Notes under the pieces: generated by a model
What the model saw: the letters and a program-made list of their open reading frames with translations, nothing else
What the model was told of the DNA's origin: nothing
Databases searched by the model: none
Made by a program: the position numbers and the translations under genes
Shown here: in pieces, positions 9,260-17,772 of the stretch
Position numbering within the stretch: position 1 is the first letter of the stretch
How the letters are laid out: every line of letters starts with the position of its first letter
NCBI RefSeq assembly: GCF_003172915.1
Contig: NZ_QGKU01000039.1
Coordinates: 1 to 64,000 of the forward strand
Direction of reading: 5' to 3'
Length of the DNA stretch: 64,000 nt
DNA from: Meridianimarinicoccus roseus
GTDB lineage: Bacteria > Pseudomonadota > Alphaproteobacteria > Rhodobacterales > Rhodobacteraceae

Positions 9260-10138
9260 TCAGTCGGTGCCCTGGCGCGACAGCCATTGCACAAGTGTCC
9301 TGACCCGCGCTCCCATCAGCGGCGCGGGGGTCAGAACGTAATAGGCAAGGCGGCCGCTTTCGCCTTCCAGAAGCGACATCATCCGCCCCTCGGCAAGATC
9401 GCGGTCCACGATGCTTTTCAATTGCACCGATAGCCCGTAGCCCGCGCGCACGGCGGCATGAACAAGCGTTGTGGTCGGCATCTCGGTCACGCGCATCGCG
9501 GCCGTGTCCAGCCCGAGTGACCGGCCCCAGACAAGTTGTTCGTTCGACGCTGCGGTAAATACCCATTTCTGCGCCGAAAGGTCGCCCAGTTCATGAAGGT
9601 GCCGCGCGGACCCGGCATAGTCCGGCCCGGCGACCACCACGAAGGGCGATGCCAGCACCGCCTGGACATGGGTGCCCGCCCAGTCGCCCTGCCCGAACCG
9701 GATCGCCACGTCGAACCCCTCCCGGCGCAGGTCCACCACACCCGGCGAGGGCAGCAGCGCCAGCTCGATCTCGGGATGCTCGCGCCAGAAGCCGCCCAGC
9801 CGGGGCATCAGCCAGATCTCTGCAAAGCTGGGCGTTAGGCTGATCCGGAGCGGCTGGGCGGCCTTGTCCTGCCGCAACTCGCGCACCGCGCCAGCGATGG
9901 TGGCAAACCCGTCCCCAAGCCCGGTTGCCAGCCGCAGACCGGCATCGGTCAGCCCCATGCCCTGCCCCTGCCGCTGCACCAGCGCCGCGCCGAATTCCGC
10001 TTCCAGCGCACGGACATGCTGCGCGATGGCGGCATGGGTCACGTTCAACTCGCGCGCGGCTCCGGAAAATGAGGCGTGCCGGGCCGTTGCCTCGAAGGCG
10101 CGCAGAGCGGAAAGCGAAGGGATGTCGCGCCAGTCCAT
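9260..10138 (-). CDS. LysR-family transcriptional regulator (GcvA-like)
   Basis: 292 residues. The N-terminal winged helix-turn-helix reads LSALRAFEATARHASFSGAA, followed by VTHAAIAQHVRALEAEFG; this spacing and the A-x-E-L-N-V-T-x-A-A pattern resemble the GcvA/AmpR branch. The rest is a periplasmic-binding-like effector domain (LRISLTPSFAEIWLMPRL). LysR proteins usually control a divergent neighbour, here only a 52-codon ORF starting at 10246, 107 bp away. The effector cannot be told from sequence. It is convergent with regA. Confidence 0.85.
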   Translation of the reverse strand: MDWRDIPSLSALRAFEATARHASFSGAARELNVTHAAIAQHVRALEAEFGAALVQRQGQGMGLTDAGLRLATGLGDGFATIAGAVRELRQDKAAQPLRISLTPSFAEIWLMPRLGGFWREHPEIELALLPSPGVVDLRREGFDVAIRFGQGDWAGTHVQAVLASPFVVVAGPDYAGSARHLHELGDLSAQKWVFTAASNEQLVWGRSLGLDTAAMRVTEMPTTTLVHAAVRAGYGLSVQLKSIVDRDLAEGRMMSLLEGESGRLAYYVLTPAPLMGARVRTLVQWLSRQGTD

Positions 10139-10245
10139 CAGGCCATCTTGTAACGTGAACTTACATTTATGAAATTATCGGAACTTCGGGAAAGGCGCAA
10201 TTGCGAATAGTTTCCGACTATAGCGACACCCGAAGGAGAAGCACG

Positions 10246-10404
10246 ATGTTAGGAATAATCGCAAGAAGCCTGAACACCGCCGCGCGCGGTTCAGCGTCTG
10301 TTCGCACGCAGGCACAGGACCGTGCCGCACTGGAGATGGAGGCCCGGCGCCACACGCTGTTCCTTGGCCGTCCCGTCCTGCCCCGGTCAGAACGCCGCGA
10401 GTAA
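10246..10404 (+). CDS. Small hypothetical protein, 52 aa
   Basis: Short ORF preceded by a good Shine-Dalgarno (GAAGGAG, about 6 nt before ATG). The product is basic, MLGIIARSLNTAARG at the N-terminus and ending PVLPRSERRE, with no membrane span and no family I recognise. It is divergent from the LysR gene, the usual position of a LysR target, and its 3' end overlaps the convergent HD-hydrolase gene by 18 bp. The ribosome-binding site and position support it; coding conservation cannot be judged here. Confidence 0.45.
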   Translation: MLGIIARSLNTAARGSASVRTQAQDRAALEMEARRHTLFLGRPVLPRSERRE

Positions 10405-10983
10405 TGACGCGTGCCGCGCGGTGAAAGCCGCGCGGCTTTCCAGCGGCGGGCGCAGCTGCACCGACAGCCCCTCCATCAGGGCATCAGGTGGGCGGCGGAA
10501 ATGCCTTGCCGCCTCGGTTTCGGAGAAGCCGGCGATGCGGGTCGCCTCCATCCAGGCGGAGACGCGGTCGGCGCGCTTGATTTGTTTCCTTACGCTGTCG
10601 GGAAGGATCGCGGGCAGCCCGAAACGGGTGTGGATCGCTGCGGACAGCCGCGATTCCAGCGCTCCGTAGCCCGGCCCTACGGCTGCCTTCACGGGCGAGA
10701 TCATGTCCCCGATCACGTATTCCGGCGCGTCGTGCAGCAACGCGGCCAGTCGCCATTTCGCATTCGATTTCGGAGCGATGCGGCAGAAGATCTGTTCCAC
10801 CAGAAGCGAATGTTCCGCCACCGAGTAAGGGTAGTCGCCGATGGTCTGCCCATTCCAGCGCGCGACGAAGGCAAGCCCGTGCGCGATGTCGGACACTTCG
10901 ACATCGACCGGGGTAGGGTCCAGCAGGTCCAGCCTGCGGCCCGACAGCATCCGCTGCCAGGCGCGCGCGGCGGGTTTCGCCAT
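10387..10983 (-). CDS. HD-domain metal-dependent phosphohydrolase (YfbR-like)
   Basis: 198 residues. Motifs of the HD superfamily are clear: SVAEHSLLVEQI (first metal His), LLHDAPEYVIGDMISPVK (HD pair plus a following E and D), then R-A-D-R-V-S-A-W as the fourth metal site region. The set matches YfbR/YqeK-like 5'-deoxynucleotidases; the substrate is not determinable. The start at 10983 (MAKPAARAWQRML) fits because the longer frame overlaps argG. The gene follows argG by 19 bp on the same strand, so they are probably co-transcribed. Confidence 0.8.
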   Translation of the reverse strand: MAKPAARAWQRMLSGRRLDLLDPTPVDVEVSDIAHGLAFVARWNGQTIGDYPYSVAEHSLLVEQIFCRIAPKSNAKWRLAALLHDAPEYVIGDMISPVKAAVGPGYGALESRLSAAIHTRFGLPAILPDSVRKQIKRADRVSAWMEATRIAGFSETEAARHFRRPPDALMEGLSVQLRPPLESRAAFTARHASLLAAF

Positions 10984-11002
10984 CGGCCCCGGCCCCCTCC
11001 GG

Positions 11003-12226
11003 TCAGCCCAGGCGGCGGTTGCGGTTCGCCAGCAGGCGCAGGCGCAGCGCATTCAGCTTGATGAAGCCTGCCGCGTCCTTCTGGTCATAGGCACCGGCGT
11101 CATCTTCGAAGGTGACATGCGCCTCGGAATAGAGCGAATGGTCGGACCAGCGCCCCACTGTCCGCGCCAGACCCTTGTAAAGCTTGAGCCTTACGGTGCC
11201 AGTCACATGCGCCTGACTGTGGTCGATGGCGGCCTGCAGCATCTCCCGTTCGGGACTGAACCAGAACCCGTTGTAGATCAGTTCGGCGTAGCGGGGCATC
11301 AGGTCATCCTTGAGATGCGCCGCGCCGCGGTCGAGCGTGATCTGTTCGATGCCGCGATGCGCCTCCAGCAGCAGGGTGCCGCCGGGCGTTTCATAGATTC
11401 CTCGGGATTTCATGCCGACGAAACGACCCTCCACAAGATCGAGACGACCGCAGCCATGGCGACCGCCGATCTCGTTCAGCTTCGTGAGCAGTTCGGCGGG
11501 GCTCATCGCGACGCCGTCGATGGCGACCGCATCACCTTTTTCAAACGTGATTTCAACGTATTCCGGGGCATCCGGCGCATCCTCGGGATTGACCGTGCGC
11601 TGATACACATAGGCCGGGGCGTCCTCGGCCGGGTTTTCCAGAACCTTGCCTTCGGAGGAAGTGTGCAGCAGGTTCGCATCGACCGAGAACGGCGCCTCAC
11701 CACGCTTGTCCTTGGCAATTGGGATCTGATTATTCTCTGCGAATTCAAGGAGTTTGCTGCGGCTGGACAGGTTCCATTCGCGCCACGGGGCGATCACCCG
11801 GATGTCGGGGTTCAGGGCATAGGCCGACAGCTCGAACCGGACCTGATCGTTGCCCTTGCCGGTCGCGCCGTGCGCCACGGCATCGGCACCGGTTTCGGCC
11901 GCGATCTCGATCAGGCGCTTGGAGATCAGCGGCCGCGCGATGGAAGTGCCGAGCAGGTAGAGCCCTTCATAGACCGCGTTGGCACGGAACATCGGGAACA
12001 CGAAATCGCGCACGAATTCCTCGCGCACATCTTCGATATAGATATTTTCCGGTTTTATTCCAAGAAGTTCCGCCTTCTTGCGCGCCGGTTCCAGTTCCTC
12101 GCCCTGGCCAAGATCCGCGGTGAAGGTCACGACCTCGCAGCCGTATTCCGTTTGCAGCCACTTGAGGATGATGGAGGTGTCGAGACCGCCGGAATAGGCC
12201 AGCACGACTTTCTTGGGATGGGACAT
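11003..12226 (-). CDS. argG: Argininosuccinate synthase
   Basis: Condenses citrulline and aspartate with ATP in arginine biosynthesis. 407 residues, the family length, beginning [18 protein letters not shown] with the PP-loop SGGLDTS at residues 12-18. Other signatures: [15 protein letters not shown] and the [16 protein letters not shown] end region. A much longer open frame runs upstream to 12757, but the start at 12226 has GGAG at the right distance and the family N-terminus, so the extension is rejected. argJ, another arginine gene, is far away at 44-45 kb. Confidence 0.97.
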   Translation of the reverse strand: MSHPKKVVLAYSGGLDTSIILKWLQTEYGCEVVTFTADLGQGEELEPARKKAELLGIKPENIYIEDVREEFVRDFVFPMFRANAVYEGLYLLGTSIARPLISKRLIEIAAETGADAVAHGATGKGNDQVRFELSAYALNPDIRVIAPWREWNLSSRSKLLEFAENNQIPIAKDKRGEAPFSVDANLLHTSSEGKVLENPAEDAPAYVYQRTVNPEDAPDAPEYVEITFEKGDAVAIDGVAMSPAELLTKLNEIGGRHGCGRLDLVEGRFVGMKSRGIYETPGGTLLLEAHRGIEQITLDRGAAHLKDDLMPRYAELIYNGFWFSPEREMLQAAIDHSQAHVTGTVRLKLYKGLARTVGRWSDHSLYSEAHVTFEDDAGAYDQKDAAGFIKLNALRLRLLANRNRRLG

Positions 12227-12390
12227 TGGGCAACTCCGAAGCCGGGATTGCGCGCGGTTTACCCGTGATCCGGTGGCGGGGCAAGGCGAGCCGAAACGGC
12301 GAAACAGGAGGTATGACTCGCATATGAATTGCGTATGACTCCCATATGACCCGGAAATGCCGCCATGGCACGAAAGCAAGGAAGCCGCCC

Positions 12391-12831
12391 ATGACAGACT
12401 CGACCCGGATGGAACTGCTGCGCGGCGTGATCCACCCCTGGCACCACGACCATTTCGGCCATATGAACGTGCGCCACTACGCGCCGTTCTTCGACGATGC
12501 GTGTTACCACCTGTGGGCCGCGCTCGGGATCGCCTACGAGTCGATGATGGCAGAGCATGGGGTGCATTGCGTGACCGCGCAGGCCAGCACCGGTTTCGTG
12601 AAGGAACTGGTGGCGGGCGACCTGATCGTGATCGACGGCGCGGTGACGCGGGTCGGCGGCAAGAGCGCGTCGTTCCACCTGCGGATGCTGCATGCCGAAA
12701 CGGGCGCCCTGCACGCGACCTGCGACGTGGTGGAGGTGTTCTTCGACCCGAAAACACGCAAGGCGGCGGCGATGCCCGACGCGGTGCGCGCAGTGCTGGA
12801 GGCGCGGTCGATCACGGAGGACACGCCATAG
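12391..12831 (+). CDS. Hot-dog fold acyl-CoA thioesterase
   Basis: 146 residues beginning [19 protein letters not shown] lies just upstream. [20 protein letters not shown] corresponds to the 4-hydroxybenzoyl-CoA-thioesterase/YbgC signature (D/H-x-x-GHxNNxxY). The catalytic Asp of YbgC is replaced by His in H-H-D-H-F-G-H, with an Asp one residue before. The remaining strands ([31 protein letters not shown]) fit one hot-dog domain. Substrate unknown. It is divergent from argG and stands just upstream of the accessory cassette at 12.9 kb. Confidence 0.8.
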   Translation: MTDSTRMELLRGVIHPWHHDHFGHMNVRHYAPFFDDACYHLWAALGIAYESMMAEHGVHCVTAQASTGFVKELVAGDLIVIDGAVTRVGGKSASFHLRMLHAETGALHATCDVVEVFFDPKTRKAAAMPDAVRAVLEARSITEDTP

Positions 12832-12932
12832 TGCGCCAGCGCACGGAAATGTCGGCCGCGCGGCGCGATTTATCTTTGTGAACAGGGCAGCCATGCTAGG
12901 CTGCCCCTGCGTCAGAACAGGGATAGCCGCCT

Positions 12933-13865
12933 ATGAGCACCACGTCCGACTTCTTCGCCGACCCGCTGGGGTTCGCCCAGATCTATTCCATCTGCCCGGT
13001 GAACAACATCGCGGGATACAAGGGAAAGCTCGCGACCGATCTCGACACCAGCGGTTATAGCGGCGTCGGGCCAGACCCGGCCGTGCCGATAACGTCGATC
13101 AAATACTCGCGGGTCATGCAGTCCAAGAAGGTTGGCTATGTGGAACTGTTCAAGGATGAACGCGCGCAGTTGACCGATGGCAATCTGGAAGGCGTGGACG
13201 TGACACGGATGCGTGCAGGCTTCGCGCCGTTCGGTGAGGCGGAGCCTGTCTATTTCCTGCCCTGGGACGAGGCCGGAGCGATCGTGAAGCTGCATATTCC
13301 GCCCAAGGGCACGCACAACCCGGACCCGGACATCTTCTTCACCGCGGCGATCAACGGATGCAGCGTGTTCGTGCAAGGCACCCCGGACGACCCCACCGTC
13401 TATCACGCGGGTGGCAGCACGAACCGATCCGACAAGAACGATGCCGCCCGTTTCTGGCGGGTGGCATTGCGCAACCACATCCGCAATTCGGCGACGGCGC
13501 AGGCGCGCGGCCAGATCAGCGGCGAGATCAACAAGACCCACTATGTCACGACGCCGGGTACAAGTAACGACTCGAGTACCCCTACAGCCGAAAAGTACGA
13601 GAAGCTCCTCAAGGACAAGCTGAACAAGCAGGGATCGTTTGAGGTGCGCGAGGTCAGCCCGTGGGGCTGCGTCTTCGGCATCCGCACCGGCGACGACTGG
13701 GCGTTCTATCTTCAGGAAAACGCGACGGTGATCTGCAATTACGTCAGGCCAGCGGGCGTTCGCACCGTGTGCTACGCGCGTCCGATGAAGATCAACCAGA
13801 TCTTCCCCGGCGGCTCTTCGCAGATTTCGGCGATGAACCACATCGTGCCGATCAGCGTGACCTGA
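12933..13865 (+). CDS. Putative BLF1/CNF1-like glutamine deamidase (toxin/effector fold)
   Basis: 310 residues, no signal peptide or membrane span, no orthodox family I can name with certainty. Residues 135-143 read FFTAAINGC and His158 follows in TVYH. Thr137-Cys143-His158 reproduces the catalytic trio of Burkholderia lethal factor 1 (Thr88, Cys94, His106): Thr to Cys is six residues in both. The Cys-His spacing of 15 equals that of E. coli CNF1 (Cys866, His881). An LPW motif (109-111) precedes the strand, as I recall also for BLF1. Such enzymes deamidate a glutamine of a host GTPase (CNF1) or eIF4A (BLF1). What the target here could be is unknown. A second Cys region (GCVFGIRTGDDWAFYL) and residues 190-235, rich in Ser/Thr/Lys, follow. 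It is followed by a co-oriented partner gene. The function is inference from motif geometry. Confidence 0.6.
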   Translation: MSTTSDFFADPLGFAQIYSICPVNNIAGYKGKLATDLDTSGYSGVGPDPAVPITSIKYSRVMQSKKVGYVELFKDERAQLTDGNLEGVDVTRMRAGFAPFGEAEPVYFLPWDEAGAIVKLHIPPKGTHNPDPDIFFTAAINGCSVFVQGTPDDPTVYHAGGSTNRSDKNDAARFWRVALRNHIRNSATAQARGQISGEINKTHYVTTPGTSNDSSTPTAEKYEKLLKDKLNKQGSFEVREVSPWGCVFGIRTGDDWAFYLQENATVICNYVRPAGVRTVCYARPMKINQIFPGGSSQISAMNHIVPISVT

Positions 13866-13941
13866 GGCGCGAAGCCGGGCACGCGACAAACGAGGCATGG
13901 CGCCGCAAGGTGCGCCCTAGACGGAAGATGGAAAGTCAAGG

Positions 13942-14406
13942 ATGCAGTACACGAACCTGACCGCGGGCAACCGAGCACGCATTACGTACCTGGACGGGTT
14001 GACCGGCACGCAGCGAAAGGCAGCATCACGGAAGTACGACGTGAACGGCCAGCGGAAGCCGAAGCAGCACGTGACCGACCCTGGCACGGGAAAGCCGCGC
14101 GCGCAGAACGTATCGGTCTGGGAGTTCGAGAGCGCGCAGGACACCCCCAACCGTACCCGCTATCGCCTGATCCGGCGCAGCAAGCTGGGCGCGACGACTT
14201 GGTACTGGGCCGAACATCTGCCCGGCAACACCTTCCGGTACATCGAGATTACGGGGTATCCGCCGATCATCCCGGCCGTGCTTCCGCCGGCCGCCCCGGC
14301 CCCGGTTCCGGCCGCCCCCGTCGTCCCGCCGGCCCCTCTTCAACTGGAGGCCGAGGAGTCCGACAGCGAGGAAGAGGTTATCCCCGAAAGTTGGGAAGAC
14401 CTCTAG
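13942..14406 (+). CDS. Unrecognised 154-aa protein, basic head and acidic tail; partner of the deamidase-like gene
   Basis: Begins 76 bp after the deamidase-like gene on the same strand. Residues 1-105 are rich in Arg, Lys, Thr and Tyr, with a pattern of short strands (NRARITYLDGLTG; TRYRLIRRSKLGATTWYWAE). Residues 107-133 are a Pro/Ala/Val linker, and 136-154 are strongly acidic (EAEESDSEEEVIPESWEDL). No signal peptide, no Cys, no family recognised. Candidate roles are immunity protein, chaperone/adaptor or second effector; nothing in the sequence decides. Base composition is less GC-extreme than in the flanking argG and ilvA. Confidence 0.6.
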   Translation: MQYTNLTAGNRARITYLDGLTGTQRKAASRKYDVNGQRKPKQHVTDPGTGKPRAQNVSVWEFESAQDTPNRTRYRLIRRSKLGATTWYWAEHLPGNTFRYIEITGYPPIIPAVLPPAAPAPVPAAPVVPPAPLQLEAEESDSEEEVIPESWEDL

Positions 14407-14429
14407 GCCGGCCGCCGCCCGGTGACCGC

Positions 14430-14446
14430 CGCCCTTGCCAAGGGCG
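14430..14446. terminator. Hairpin between the accessory cassette and ilvA
   Basis: Perfect 7-bp stem CGCCCTT / AAGGGCG with a 3-nt loop, 24 bp after the stop of the 154-aa gene. It lacks a T-run, so it may act only as a weak or factor-assisted terminator, or in the ilvA leader (ilvA starts at 14470). Confidence 0.3.
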
Positions 14447-14469
14447 GGCGTCTCGCCCACTAATCGCGC

Positions 14470-15717
14470 ATGACCAGCTTTGCCGATGCCGCCCTTGCCG
14501 CGACCGCCCGGATGCGCGCGGTGTTCCCGCCCACGCCCTGCGCGCGCAACGATTTCCTGTCGGAGAAGTTCGGCGCGGAGATCTGGCTCAAGCGCGAGGA
14601 CCTGTCTCCGGTCCGCTCCTACAAGATCCGGGGCGCGTTCAACGCGATGCGCAAGGTGCGCGCGGCCGACCCCGATCAGGTCCAGTTCGTCTGTGCGAGT
14701 GCCGGCAACCACGCGCAGGGGGTTGCCTATGCCTGCCGCCATTTCGGGGTGCGCGGCACGATCTTCATGCCGATCACCACGCCGCAGCAGAAGATCCACA
14801 AGACCCGGACCTTCGGCGGTGACGCGATCGAAGTGCGGCTGACGGGCGACTATTTCGACGAAACGCTGGCCGCCGCGCAGGGCTATTGCGCCGAGGTGGG
14901 CGGGCATTTCCTGGCCCCGTTCGACGACGACGACGTGATCGAGGGGCAGGCGTCGGTGTCGGTGGAATTGCTGGACCAGTTGGGGCGCGCGCCCGACATG
15001 GTGATCCTGCCGGTGGGCGGGGGCGGGCTGTCGGCGGGCGCGCGGCGTTACCTTTCCGAAGTTGCGCCCGAAGTGGCCTTGCGGCTGGTTGAGCCGGAGG
15101 GCGGCGCGAGCCTGACCGCGGCGCTGCGCGCGGGCGCGCCCGAGACGCTGGCGCGGGTGGACAATTTCGTGGACGGCGCATCGGTGGCGCGGATCGGCGC
15201 GCGGACCTTCGCCGCACTGGTCGGGACCGATCCGCATCACGTGCTGGTCGCGCCCGAGGACCGGATCTGCGTCACGCTTCTGGAGATGCTCAACATCGAG
15301 GGCATCGTGCTGGAACCCGCGGGCGCGCTGGCGGTGGACGTGCTGCCCGCGCTGGCGGGCGAGATCGCGGGCAAGACGGTGGTCTGCGTCACCTCGGGCG
15401 GGAATTTCGACTTCGAGCGTCTGCCGGAGGTGAAGGAACGGGCGCAACGCTATTCGGGGCTGAAGAAGTACTTCATCCTGCGCCTGCCGCAACGCCCCGG
15501 CGCGCTGCGCGATTTCCTCGAGATGCTGGGGCCGAAGGACGACATCGCGCGGTTCGAGTATCTGAAGAAATCGGCGCGCAACTTCGGGTCGGTGCTGATC
15601 GGGATCGAGACCGACGATGCATCGAATTTTCAGCATCTTTTCGGGCGGCTGGATGCGCGCGGCTTCGTCTATCAGGACATCACGCACAACCCCACGCTGG
15701 CCGAATTCCTCGTCTAG
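14470..15717 (+). CDS. ilvA: Threonine ammonia-lyase (threonine dehydratase)
   Basis: PLP enzyme converting threonine to 2-oxobutyrate, first step to isoleucine. 415 residues. The Schiff-base lysine is Lys52 in VRSYKIRGAFN. SAGNHAQGVAYAC and the glycine-rich phosphate loop PVGGGGLSAG follow. The C-terminal 85 residues (KYFILRLPQRPGALRDFLEML) form one ACT-like regulatory domain, as in the shorter IlvA/TdcB-related form rather than the 514-aa E. coli IlvA with two such domains. Its stop overlaps the stop of the convergent Hpt gene. Confidence 0.94.
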   Translation: MTSFADAALAATARMRAVFPPTPCARNDFLSEKFGAEIWLKREDLSPVRSYKIRGAFNAMRKVRAADPDQVQFVCASAGNHAQGVAYACRHFGVRGTIFMPITTPQQKIHKTRTFGGDAIEVRLTGDYFDETLAAAQGYCAEVGGHFLAPFDDDDVIEGQASVSVELLDQLGRAPDMVILPVGGGGLSAGARRYLSEVAPEVALRLVEPEGGASLTAALRAGAPETLARVDNFVDGASVARIGARTFAALVGTDPHHVLVAPEDRICVTLLEMLNIEGIVLEPAGALAVDVLPALAGEIAGKTVVCVTSGGNFDFERLPEVKERAQRYSGLKKYFILRLPQRPGALRDFLEMLGPKDDIARFEYLKKSARNFGSVLIGIETDDASNFQHLFGRLDARGFVYQDITHNPTLAEFLV

Positions 15718-16043
15718 CCGGTCATCGCGCGGGGCGTATCGGCCAGCAATTCGCGGCGCGAGCTTGCATAGGCCTCCAGCAGCGCGTGAAGGTCCACCGC
15801 GCCTGCCCCCGCGCCGCGCAACGCGCTTTCGGCGGCGGCACAGGCGGCGGCCAGTTCATCGAACCCCAGGTTCAGCGCCGCGCCCTTCATGAAATGCAGA
15901 TCGCCCCCCAGCGTGGCCGGGTCCACGCGCGCGGCAAGACGGCCCGCCATGCAATCGGTTTCCTCGAGAAACAGCGCGACCACCTCGTCGAAGGCATCGT
16001 CCCCGACTTCCGATCGCAATTCGTGTACCCTGTCCCAGTTCAT
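15714..16043 (-). CDS. Histidine phosphotransfer (Hpt) domain protein
   Basis: Stand-alone 109-residue four-helix Hpt protein. The phospho-accepting His50 is in DLHFMKGAALNLGFDEL, matching the HxLKGxAxxxG signature. It would relay phosphate between hybrid kinases and receivers. It is divergent from the receiver-PP2C phosphatase at 16199, with a CtrA-type box between them. I infer the two proteins belong to one pathway; the receiver Asp71 of that protein is an obvious candidate partner. Confidence 0.85.
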   Translation of the reverse strand: MNWDRVHELRSEVGDDAFDEVVALFLEETDCMAGRLAARVDPATLGGDLHFMKGAALNLGFDELAAACAAAESALRGAGAGAVDLHALLEAYASSRRELLADTPRAMTG

Positions 16044-16100
16044 GTCACCTCTTCCTTCGCCATTTCCGGCGAGCCTCGGGGATCAGCTAGCAGCCCCGGA

Positions 16101-16115
16101 TTAAGCTTCGATTAG
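16101..16115. promoter_or_regulatory. CtrA-type site TTAA-N7-TTAG
   Basis: TTAA at 16101-16104 and TTAG at 16112-16115, seven bases apart: seven of eight consensus positions. It lies 57 bp before the leftward Hpt start and 83 bp before the rightward receiver-PP2C start, so it could serve either. The same 7-of-8 pattern occurs in the flagellar promoter region at 55014. Confidence 0.5.
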
Positions 16116-16198
16116 CAAATACAAGGCGATTTTAGCTTTCACCGCGCATTAACCGCGGCGTGCCACTGCTGAACCCTGTAGCTTGGGAACGACAGGAC

Positions 16199-17485
16199 AT
16201 GCAGAGCATCGCAAAACCGGCCGCGCCGCCCCCTTCCACGCGCACGGCCCCGCTGGACCAGCGCATCCTGGTGGTGGACGACAGCCGTGCCCAGCGCATG
16301 GTGCTGGCCGCCACGTTGCGGCGCAGCGGCTATGACGTGATGGAGGCCGACTGTGCGGAGGTGGCGCTGGAACTGGCGCAGGCGCACGATCTGCGGCTGG
16401 TCCTGAGCGACTGGATGATGCCGGGCATGAGCGGGCCGGAGCTGTGCCGCGCGCTGCGGGCCCGCGAGGGTGGCGACTATGTCTATTTCATCCTGCTGAC
16501 ATCGAAGAACGAACAGGCTGAGATCACCGAAGGGCTGGAGATGGGGGCCGATGACTTCCTGACCAAGCCCGTCAGCGGCGAGGAGCTGCGCGCCCGCCTG
16601 AAGGCCGGCAAGCGCATCCTCGACATGCAGGCCGAACTGACTGCCAAGAACCGGCTGGTGGAGGACACGCTGACGGAGTTGCAGCGCCTTTACGACCTGG
16701 TGGACAGCGACCTGCGCGAGGCGCGCAAACTTCAGGACGCGCTGGTGCGGGACCGTTTCCACGACTTCGGCACAGGTCAGGTGTCGCTGCTGCTGCGGTC
16801 CAGCGGGCATGTGGGTGGCGATCTGGTCGGCTTCTTCCGCGCAAGCCAGACGCAGGTCGCGCTCTATTCCATCGACGTGTCGGGGCACGGCATCACATCC
16901 GCGCTGATGACGGCGCGGCTGGCCGGGCACCTGAACACGGCCTCGCCGGAATACAACATCGCGCTGCGCCACACCGCGGCGGAGTTTTATCGTGTGCTGC
17001 CCACCGATGTCGTTGTCACCCGGTTCAACGAGTTGATGACGAGCGTGATCGAGACGGAGCACTATTTCACCATCGCCTTCGCGATCGTGGACCTGACCAG
17101 CGGCGAGGTGCAACTGACGCAGGCCGGCCATCCGCACCCCGCAGTGCAGCGGCTTGGCGGCGCGGTGGAATTCCATGGCGATGGCGGCTTGCCGGTGGGG
17201 CTGATCGACGGCGCGCGCTACGAGCGGGTGAAGCTGCGGCTGGATCCCGGTGACCGGCTGCTGCTGTGCTCTGACGGTCTGACCGAATGTCCCGCACCGT
17301 CAGGCGCGCTGCTGGACGAGGACGGGCTGGCCGCGATGATGCAGCGGCACCGGGATACGCGGGGCCCGGCGCTGCTGGAAGCAATGGTCTGGGACCTCAC
17401 CGACTTCCACGGCAGCGACGGGTTTCCCGACGATCTGTCGGCAGTGCTGTTCGAGTATGGTGGCCCGCCCAGCGCCGAGCTTTGA
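16199..17485 (+). CDS. Response regulator with PP2C-type (SpoIIE/RsbU) phosphatase domain, RbaY-like
   Basis: 428 residues. Receiver domain at about 20-140 with acidic pair in ILVVDDSRAQRM, phospho-acceptor Asp71 in VLSDWMMPGMSG and Lys in FLTKPVSG. A short coiled linker leads to a SpoIIE-type PP2C domain whose metal-binding Asp motifs are visible: GGDLVGFF, SIDVSGHG, LCSDGLTE and PDDLSAVLFE. This architecture is that of RbaY, the phosphatase of the Rhodobacter Rba partner-switching system that affects gene transfer agent production and stationary-phase survival. No anti-sigma kinase or antagonist gene is nearby, so the RbaY link is inference. The start at 16199 has AGGA before it; an in-frame GTG at 16160 is less likely. 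Divergent from the Hpt gene. Confidence 0.82.
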   Translation: MQSIAKPAAPPPSTRTAPLDQRILVVDDSRAQRMVLAATLRRSGYDVMEADCAEVALELAQAHDLRLVLSDWMMPGMSGPELCRALRAREGGDYVYFILLTSKNEQAEITEGLEMGADDFLTKPVSGEELRARLKAGKRILDMQAELTAKNRLVEDTLTELQRLYDLVDSDLREARKLQDALVRDRFHDFGTGQVSLLLRSSGHVGGDLVGFFRASQTQVALYSIDVSGHGITSALMTARLAGHLNTASPEYNIALRHTAAEFYRVLPTDVVVTRFNELMTSVIETEHYFTIAFAIVDLTSGEVQLTQAGHPHPAVQRLGGAVEFHGDGGLPVGLIDGARYERVKLRLDPGDRLLLCSDGLTECPAPSGALLDEDGLAAMMQRHRDTRGPALLEAMVWDLTDFHGSDGFPDDLSAVLFEYGGPPSAEL

Positions 17486-17772
17486 CACGGGAGGAATCGG
17501 ACAACCGGGATGCAGCAATAGCGGGGGGGGCCGGACGGCCGCTGCGCCTGGCCCATGGGGCTGCCGCAGCGGCACGGGTCGGCCAAGCCCCTCGCATCGC
17601 TGCGAGCGGGCGCCGTGGCAAGGTACCGGCAAGACCCGGCCTTTGCCGGCCACTTGTGAGAATGGCGCCTGTCGCAGCGGGTTTACAGGACACAGCGCAC
17701 ACCGCCCGGCATACCGGTGCGACGGCGGCTTTGGTCAGCGCGCAGGGGCGCAATGCTTCGGGCCGCGGCGGA

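Noticed and set aside
11003-12757. 584-codon version of argG
   Set aside because: The family N-terminus and ribosome site place the start at 12226; the upstream part is antisense to the thioesterase gene.
14026-15687. 553-codon leftward frame across ilvA and the preceding gene
   Set aside because: Spans two unrelated genes on the other strand and has an Arg/His/Gly-rich product without family motifs; a shadow frame.
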